From Aedoeadaptatus urinae (lineage in GTDB: Bacteria; Bacillota; Clostridia; Tissierellales; Peptoniphilaceae), in contig NZ_LT707417.1 of the NCBI RefSeq assembly GCF_900155585.1, positions 372,001 through 436,000 of the forward strand: DNA of 64,000 nucleotides, in the 5' to 3' direction. Below are positions 59,965-64,000 of the stretch, one piece after another. The translations under genes and the position numbers were made by a program. The notes under the pieces were generated by a model, which searched no databases, was not told the origin of the DNA, and saw nothing but the letters and a program-made list of their open reading frames with translations. Positions within the stretch are counted from its first letter, which is position 1, and each line of letters starts with the position of its first letter.

Positions 59965-59993
59965 TTGACGGAGAAAAAGTCAGCAGATACAAT
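59965..59993 (+). promoter_or_regulatory. promoter of cassette 3
   Basis: TTGACG, 17 bases, TACAAT; about 20 bases later a GAGGTGGAGGCGGTG ribosome site with a GTG appears. Confidence 0.7.
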
Positions 59994-60073
59994 GAATAAT
60001 ATAGAGGTGGAGGCGGTGACGAGTTAGTGTAAAGAGGGAAATAAAACCAGGTAGAAAGTTAGGATATGTCGCC

Positions 60074-60505
60074 TTGCTTAGTGTAATGATGATGCCTCAT
60101 ATGGCACAAGCGGCAGCGTTTAGCGAAGCATTTGTTTCAAATGATTTTGTAAAAGCGGAGACGCCGGTTTATGATACGCATGCGGCCGGTGGGAATACCA
60201 AAGATACAGCATGGAGTTTTACATTGCGATCCGGCAGCACGAACTCCTATACGGCGGCACGAAAAAAGACCAATAAAACGGCAGCTTATGTACGCGTGAA
60301 AAGCTGTGGAAGACCTTCCGTGGGAATCAGGATTTGGATTCCCGGTACCAATTGTAGAAAATACAGAGTATCCAACGGCGATATTAAATATTTGAGTAAT
60401 GATGCGCCGGTTGGCAGTATGATTCAATTGGCCGTTGAAAGCGGTGATGGGGGTCAAATGTCCGCCACCGGCGTTTGGAGTCCCAATAACACCTCCGGAT
60501 ATTAG
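60074..60505 (+). CDS. small secreted protein, start unclear
   Basis: The frame encodes a signal-peptide-like start (K-P-G-R-K-L-G-Y-V-A-L-L-S-V-M-M-M-P-H-M) followed by a mature part of about 120 residues, Ser/Thr/Gly-rich, with three cysteines or fewer. The composition recalls the secreted DUF2712-like or lactococcin-972-like peptides encoded beside small ABC exporters, but no family can be confirmed. The basic n-region begins upstream at about 60020, yet no ATG/GTG/TTG exists there in frame. The GTG behind the good ribosome site (60016) is one frame off and stops at once. Either a frameshift has broken the start, or the TTG at 60074 is used. Confidence 0.55.
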   Translation: MLSVMMMPHMAQAAAFSEAFVSNDFVKAETPVYDTHAAGGNTKDTAWSFTLRSGSTNSYTAARKKTNKTAAYVRVKSCGRPSVGIRIWIPGTNCRKYRVSNGDIKYLSNDAPVGSMIQLAVESGDGGQMSATGVWSPNNTSGY

Positions 60506-60563
60506 TAAGGTTAAATACATTTAATTAGGGCAAAGGATTTAGCATTTTTTTTCGGAGGATCTT

Positions 60564-61340
60564 ATGAATAAATCGTACATACACAATCAACTCTCTCGCT
60601 GTTTAAAAGATAAGCGTATTATCATTGTCTTTTTATATACTGCCGTCTTATTCGCAATTCAAATTACAGCAAAGAGTGATGAGGGTCTATACGACGACAA
60701 TCTGTCCAACAATCTTATGCTTCTAAATTATTTCGGCGTGGGGGCAAGCATATACTATACATTTTTGATTTTTTTCGCTCCCTTTACGGCATCTGCCATC
60801 TACAGCGATGATCGGAGAAAAAACATGGACAGCATATTGATCAGTCGCATGGGCAGAAAATCATACATAAAAAATACTGTTGCGGTCACCGTCATTTTGG
60901 GTGTTCTGACCGGGCTCTTCCCCCTCGTTTTTCACGACCTGCTAATGGCTCTCGTCTATCCCTTTCGTTATGCTCAGGATATTTATTTTCACGCCATAAG
61001 CTATCGTAGCGGGTTTCTCTATACGTCCAATCCCTATGTGATTAATCTGCTGTTTTATTTCTTGTATGCGCTCTGGTGTACTTTCTTTTCTCTCCTGACC
61101 CTCGCCGTAAGCATGGTCAGTCGCAGGCGTTATTTTGAAAACATTCTTCCTTTTGCTGCTTTTTTCTTGCTCTGGACTGTAAATATGCGACTTGCAGATA
61201 AAATTTACAATATCTCTATGTTTTTTCCTACAGTCTTTATGACGGAACAAACTTTTATTTTCAGCTTGATTTTTCTGTGTCTCTCCATACCTGTTTGCCT
61301 ACTTTTCATAAGGAGTCGGAATCGTGAAGACAGCATTTAA
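60564..61340 (+). CDS. membrane protein, putative ABC permease subunit 1
   Basis: 258 residues with about six hydrophobic segments and S-D-D-R-R-K-N-M-D-S-I-L near 85, a cytoplasmic loop like those of ABC-2 permeases. Overlaps the next membrane protein gene by 17 bases. CGGAGGAT precedes the ATG. Family not recognised with certainty; the role follows from its position before an ABC ATPase. Confidence 0.65.
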   Translation: MNKSYIHNQLSRCLKDKRIIIVFLYTAVLFAIQITAKSDEGLYDDNLSNNLMLLNYFGVGASIYYTFLIFFAPFTASAIYSDDRRKNMDSILISRMGRKSYIKNTVAVTVILGVLTGLFPLVFHDLLMALVYPFRYAQDIYFHAISYRSGFLYTSNPYVINLLFYFLYALWCTFFSLLTLAVSMVSRRRYFENILPFAAFFLLWTVNMRLADKIYNISMFFPTVFMTEQTFIFSLIFLCLSIPVCLLFIRSRNREDSI

Positions 61341-62037
61341 TGAATTGCGGCGAAACGGTAGAGGGAATAAGATCTTCTTAATGGCTATCTACTTGATCTT
61401 CGTGGCTTTTTTAGGGCGGCAGTTTTTTACCGATTTTGAAGGTGGCGGTCTCTATGCATTGGAAGACTATAAGAAAGTAGCAGGAGAGATCGGGACTTTC
61501 TTTTTGGTAAGTAGCCTTTTTCTCGCTTATGAATACAACATTTTGACAGCGGTTCGCTACAAGAGTCGGTGCGTGATTTTGCAGTATCATCTTTTGAAAA
61601 TTTTCTTGCCGGCGTTTCTTGTGAGCGTCACATCCGTCCTTCTTTTTATGGTAGCGGGCTATGTGCAGGGCTTTTTTAACGGACATTATGTTTCCGCCGC
61701 TCTCTTCGGGTTGATGCTGGCGGTGCAATTGATTTTGAGTCTTTCGGCTATCGGCTTGTTGGGCTGTTTGTTTAACGTATGGGTGAGAAACGAATTTTTA
61801 GGCACGATTTTCGTCTTGGCTTTCTTTACCTTTAACAGCTATCGTACCTCGGTATTAACCCGCGTTGTCGGGCTGTTTACTTACAATTATCATCAATTTT
61901 ATTTATTGAAATTTTTACTTATACCGGGTGGGGCGATGACCTACACAACGATAAAAAGCTGCGGATTGTTATTTGCCATTGGGATGCTTTCTTTTCTTGT
62001 GAGTCTGCGGGTGAAGAAGATAGATTTTTTGGATTAG
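61324..62037 (+). CDS. membrane protein, putative ABC permease subunit 2
   Basis: 237 residues with about six hydrophobic segments. GTG start behind AAGGAGTCGG inside the preceding gene. Different in sequence from subunit 1, suggesting a heterodimeric channel. No recognised family. Confidence 0.65.
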   Translation: MKTAFNELRRNGRGNKIFLMAIYLIFVAFLGRQFFTDFEGGGLYALEDYKKVAGEIGTFFLVSSLFLAYEYNILTAVRYKSRCVILQYHLLKIFLPAFLVSVTSVLLFMVAGYVQGFFNGHYVSAALFGLMLAVQLILSLSAIGLLGCLFNVWVRNEFLGTIFVLAFFTFNSYRTSVLTRVVGLFTYNYHQFYLLKFLLIPGGAMTYTTIKSCGLLFAIGMLSFLVSLRVKKIDFLD

Positions 62038-62046
62038 GAGAGACCT

Positions 62047-62685
62047 ATGATCGTATCGTTACAAAATGTCAGTAAAAGAATCAAAGGGAAGATTATTTTA
62101 GAGAATATTTCTCTGGAACTGGAGCGGGGAAAAATCTACGGAATTTACGGTGTAAACGGGTCAGGAAAAACCATGCTCTTGCGTGCTATCGCCGGACTGA
62201 TGGACGTGGATTCGGGTGTCATTTTCGTGAATGGGGAGAAGCGCGTCTACGGCAAAGCACCGGGTATCAACATTGGTGTCGTTATCGAAAAAGTAGACTT
62301 TTACGGAAATTTGGCGGGTTGGGAGAACCTCCGTCTATTAGGAGAGGTTCGTGGCCCTTTTGATGACAGCGAGGCAAAAAGGCTAATTGATTACTTCGAC
62401 ATGGATCATTACATAGACAACGAAGTAAACACCTATTCCTTGGGGATGAACCAAAAACTTGCCATCGTTCAAGCCCTTATGGAGAAGCAGCCGCTTATTT
62501 TGTTGGACGAGCCTACCAATGCCTTGGATGAGGACTCCGTGGAACGCCTTTACGCCCTTTTAAGTGAATTAAAGAGGGCGGGGCGAACGGTGGTCGTGGT
62601 ATCTCACAAGAAGGAAGACTTGCGTCAACTGTGTGACATGCGTTTTAAAATGAGCGAAGGGAGATTGTATGGGGAAGAAGAATAG
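62047..62685 (+). CDS. ABC exporter ATPase of cassette 3
   Basis: 212 residues: Walker A G-V-N-G-S-G-K-T near 38, a non-canonical signature Y-S-L-G-M-N-Q-K-L, Walker B L-I-L-L-D-E-P-T-N-A-L-D. The short form without extension is typical of bacteriocin-like export or immunity transporters. Overlaps the next gene by 17 bases. Confidence 0.85.
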   Translation: MIVSLQNVSKRIKGKIILENISLELERGKIYGIYGVNGSGKTMLLRAIAGLMDVDSGVIFVNGEKRVYGKAPGINIGVVIEKVDFYGNLAGWENLRLLGEVRGPFDDSEAKRLIDYFDMDHYIDNEVNTYSLGMNQKLAIVQALMEKQPLILLDEPTNALDEDSVERLYALLSELKRAGRTVVVVSHKKEDLRQLCDMRFKMSEGRLYGEEE

Positions 62686-63214
62686 TGCGAATGGAATAAA
62701 AATTGCCCTGCTCCTGCTTGCACTTTTGGCTGTAGTGCGGATCGTCTACATGAATTTACCCGTCAATGTGCCGAAGGAGAATTCCATATACACCATGCAC
62801 AAAATAGGCGAATCCATAGATTTAGGGGAGGGCAAGTTTTTCACTTTACTAAACTGCGAGCCAACGCAGGACGCCAAGTATTTAGAAGATAGCGGGCTGG
62901 ATCCAAATGAAAACGTGCTGATTAAGATGACAGTACAAACCAACGTAAGCGATTTGGCAACGGCCTATCGTTTTAAGCTTTACGATCAGTACATCGGCAT
63001 GTGTTATTTTTCTGATCCCTACGATATAAAGGGAGATATCGCGACATTCGACCTTGTTTTACACATAGAAAAAGATATGATTCAATTTCTTCGTGAGCAC
63101 AATCGCCCGAGGGACCTGTACGCATTCGTGAGTCCCGATCTTAATATTCATAAGAAAGAAACCATTAGCTGTATAAAAATGGATTTAGACGATATTTTAA
63201 AAAACAACAAATAA
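62669..63214 (+). CDS. membrane-anchored protein of cassette 3, DUF5028-like
   Basis: 181 residues: one N-terminal membrane helix (about 10-28) and an extracytoplasmic beta-rich domain with V-L-I-K-M-T-V-Q-T near 85. Resembles the small anchored proteins that accompany bacteriocin-type ABC exporters; the family name is tentative. Last gene of the cassette. Confidence 0.6.
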   Translation: MGKKNSANGIKIALLLLALLAVVRIVYMNLPVNVPKENSIYTMHKIGESIDLGEGKFFTLLNCEPTQDAKYLEDSGLDPNENVLIKMTVQTNVSDLATAYRFKLYDQYIGMCYFSDPYDIKGDIATFDLVLHIEKDMIQFLREHNRPRDLYAFVSPDLNIHKKETISCIKMDLDDILKNNK

Positions 63215-63216
63215 AA

Positions 63217-63253
63217 AACATGGAGAGAGGAAGCGTCCTTTCTCCATGTTTTT
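63217..63253. terminator. bidirectional terminator between cassette 3 and gor
   Basis: Stem AACATGGAGAgAGG/CCTtTCTCCATGTT with T runs on both strands; serves the cassette on the plus strand and gor on the minus strand. Confidence 0.85.
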
Positions 63254-63263
63254 GTTTGACGAG

Positions 63264-64000
63264 TTAGCGCATGGTGACCATTTCCTCGGCGCTGGTGGGG
63301 TGAATGGCCACGGTGGCGTCGAAGTCGGCCTTGGTGGCGCCCATTTTCACGGCGACGCCGAAGCCTTGCATCATTTCGTCTACGCCGTAGCCCATGGCGT
63401 GGGCGCCGACGATTTTTTCCTCATCGCCTGCGCAGACGAGGAGCATTTTACATTGATGGGGATGGCCCGATACGGAGGAGCGCATGTCGGTAAAAGAAGA
63501 GGTGTAGGTCTTAATGGCGTCCTTGCCGTATTTTTCCTCCGCGTCCTTTGCCGTGAGGCCCACGGTGCCCATGGGCGGGTGGCTGAAGACCACCGTGGGT
63601 ACATTGGCGTAGTCCATGTGGGCGTCTTTCTTGCCGCCGAAGAGGCGATCGGCGAGGCGGCGGCCTGCGGCGATGGCCACGGGGGTGAGATCCAATTTGC
63701 CGGTGACATCGCCGATGGCGTAAATGCCCTCTTCCGTGGTGCATTCATAGGTGTCGCTTACGATGCGGCCCTTCTCGTCCACTTCCACCTTGGTGTTTTC
63801 CAGGGCCAGGCCTTCGATATTCGGGGTGACACCGGCCACCCAAAGGACTTTTTCAAAGACGGCGGTGCTGTCGTCTTGGAAGGTGATTTCGATGCCGCCC
63901 TCTACTTTTTTAAAGCTTTTCGACGAGGTCTCGAAGTGAATGTTCACGCCGCCCTTTTCCAGCTCTTCCGTGACGGCGTCGGTAATAAAGGGATCAAATT
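63264..64000 (-). CDS. gor: glutathione-disulfide reductase-like flavoenzyme, C-terminal part
   Basis: Pyridine-nucleotide disulfide oxidoreductase. The visible 245 C-terminal codons include the end of the NAD(P)H domain (V-A-G-V-T-P-N), the FAD motif [10 protein letters not shown] and the dimerisation domain with the catalytic H-P-T-S-A-E-E near the end. The closing E-E-M-V-T-M-R is close to bacterial glutathione reductases. The N-terminal FAD domain and redox-active C-x4-C lie beyond the window. Its last 100 bp are the source of the gor half of chimeric repeats R1 and R2. Confidence 0.9.
   Translation of the reverse strand, partial: FDPFITDAVTEELEKGGVNIHFETSSKSFKKVEGGIEITFQDDSTAVFEKVLWVAGVTPNIEGLALENTKVEVDEKGRIVSDTYECTTEEGIYAIGDVTGKLDLTPVAIAAGRRLADRLFGGKKDAHMDYANVPTVVFSHPPMGTVGLTAKDAEEKYGKDAIKTYTSSFTDMRSSVSGHPHQCKMLLVCAGDEEKIVGAHAMGYGVDEMMQGFGVAVKMGATKADFDATVAIHPTSAEEMVTMR

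Overview
The window looks like the chromosome of a fermentative anaerobic Bacillota, most likely a GC-richer member of the Tissierellia/Peptoniphilaceae. This is inferred from gene content, not from a marker-gene search. Supporting signs are the order murB-rapZ-yvcK-whiA-ptsH-dnaE-pfkA-pyk, strong AGGAGG-type ribosome binding sites, a T-box and three other leader RNAs, ECF-type vitamin and amino-acid transport, the PyrK/PyrD-1B dihydroorotate dehydrogenase and an FprA flavodiiron protein. The native DNA is GC-rich by eye; the segment at about 48.2-59.4 kb is strikingly AT-rich and clearly foreign.

Layout. 0-10 kb: cell wall, RNase adaptor, HPr, replication and lower glycolysis genes. 10-13.5 kb: three transport genes, folT under a THF-type riboswitch, a ZIP metal transporter, and a lysine-riboswitch-controlled NhaC-family transporter. 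13.6-17.8 kb: a small metalloprotease, a membrane J-domain protein, a glycosyltransferase, NAD kinase on the minus strand and a pseudouridine synthase. 17.8-23.3 kb: two tandem acyl-CoA-dehydrogenase-like genes, each behind a copy of the same unexplained leader, then a PhnD-like binding protein without a signal peptide, a core-MetE-like protein and an OsmC-like protein. 23.3-23.5 kb: a free-standing small RNA gene with its own promoter and terminator. 24.4-32.7 kb: a pyrimidine operon (pyrB-pyrK-pyrD-carA-carB) whose CarA has lost all three glutaminase catalytic residues, followed by a degenerate Ddl-like protein with a coiled-coil tail. 33-37 kb: Trp T-box, trpP, and the shared ECF module ecfA1-ecfA2-ecfT that would energise FolT and TrpP, then truA. 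37-43.3 kb: an EamA transporter, a YtrA-type regulator with its ABC exporter, tRNA-Thr(CGU), a TtcA-family enzyme, exonuclease III and fprA.

43.3-63.3 kb is an accessory region lying between the 3' end of fprA (plus strand) and the 3' end of gor (minus strand). It is divided by two chimeric repeats, each made of the last 100 bp of gor joined to the last ~25 bp of fprA plus its terminator. They split the region into three cargo cassettes: (1) an ISL3 remnant, a decayed XRE gene and a secreted protein whose promoter contains a G10 tract exactly filling the -35/-10 spacer; (2) stalk-protein remnants, pieces of a conjugative element and a complete AT-rich ferrous-iron uptake operon (Ftr1, P19, DUF2318, three FtsX-like permeases, two ATPases, an FMN-binding lipoprotein); (3) a small secreted protein with an ABC exporter. 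The chimeric repeats, the G10 promoter, the twin leader RNAs and the catalytically dead CarA are the main points deserving follow-up.
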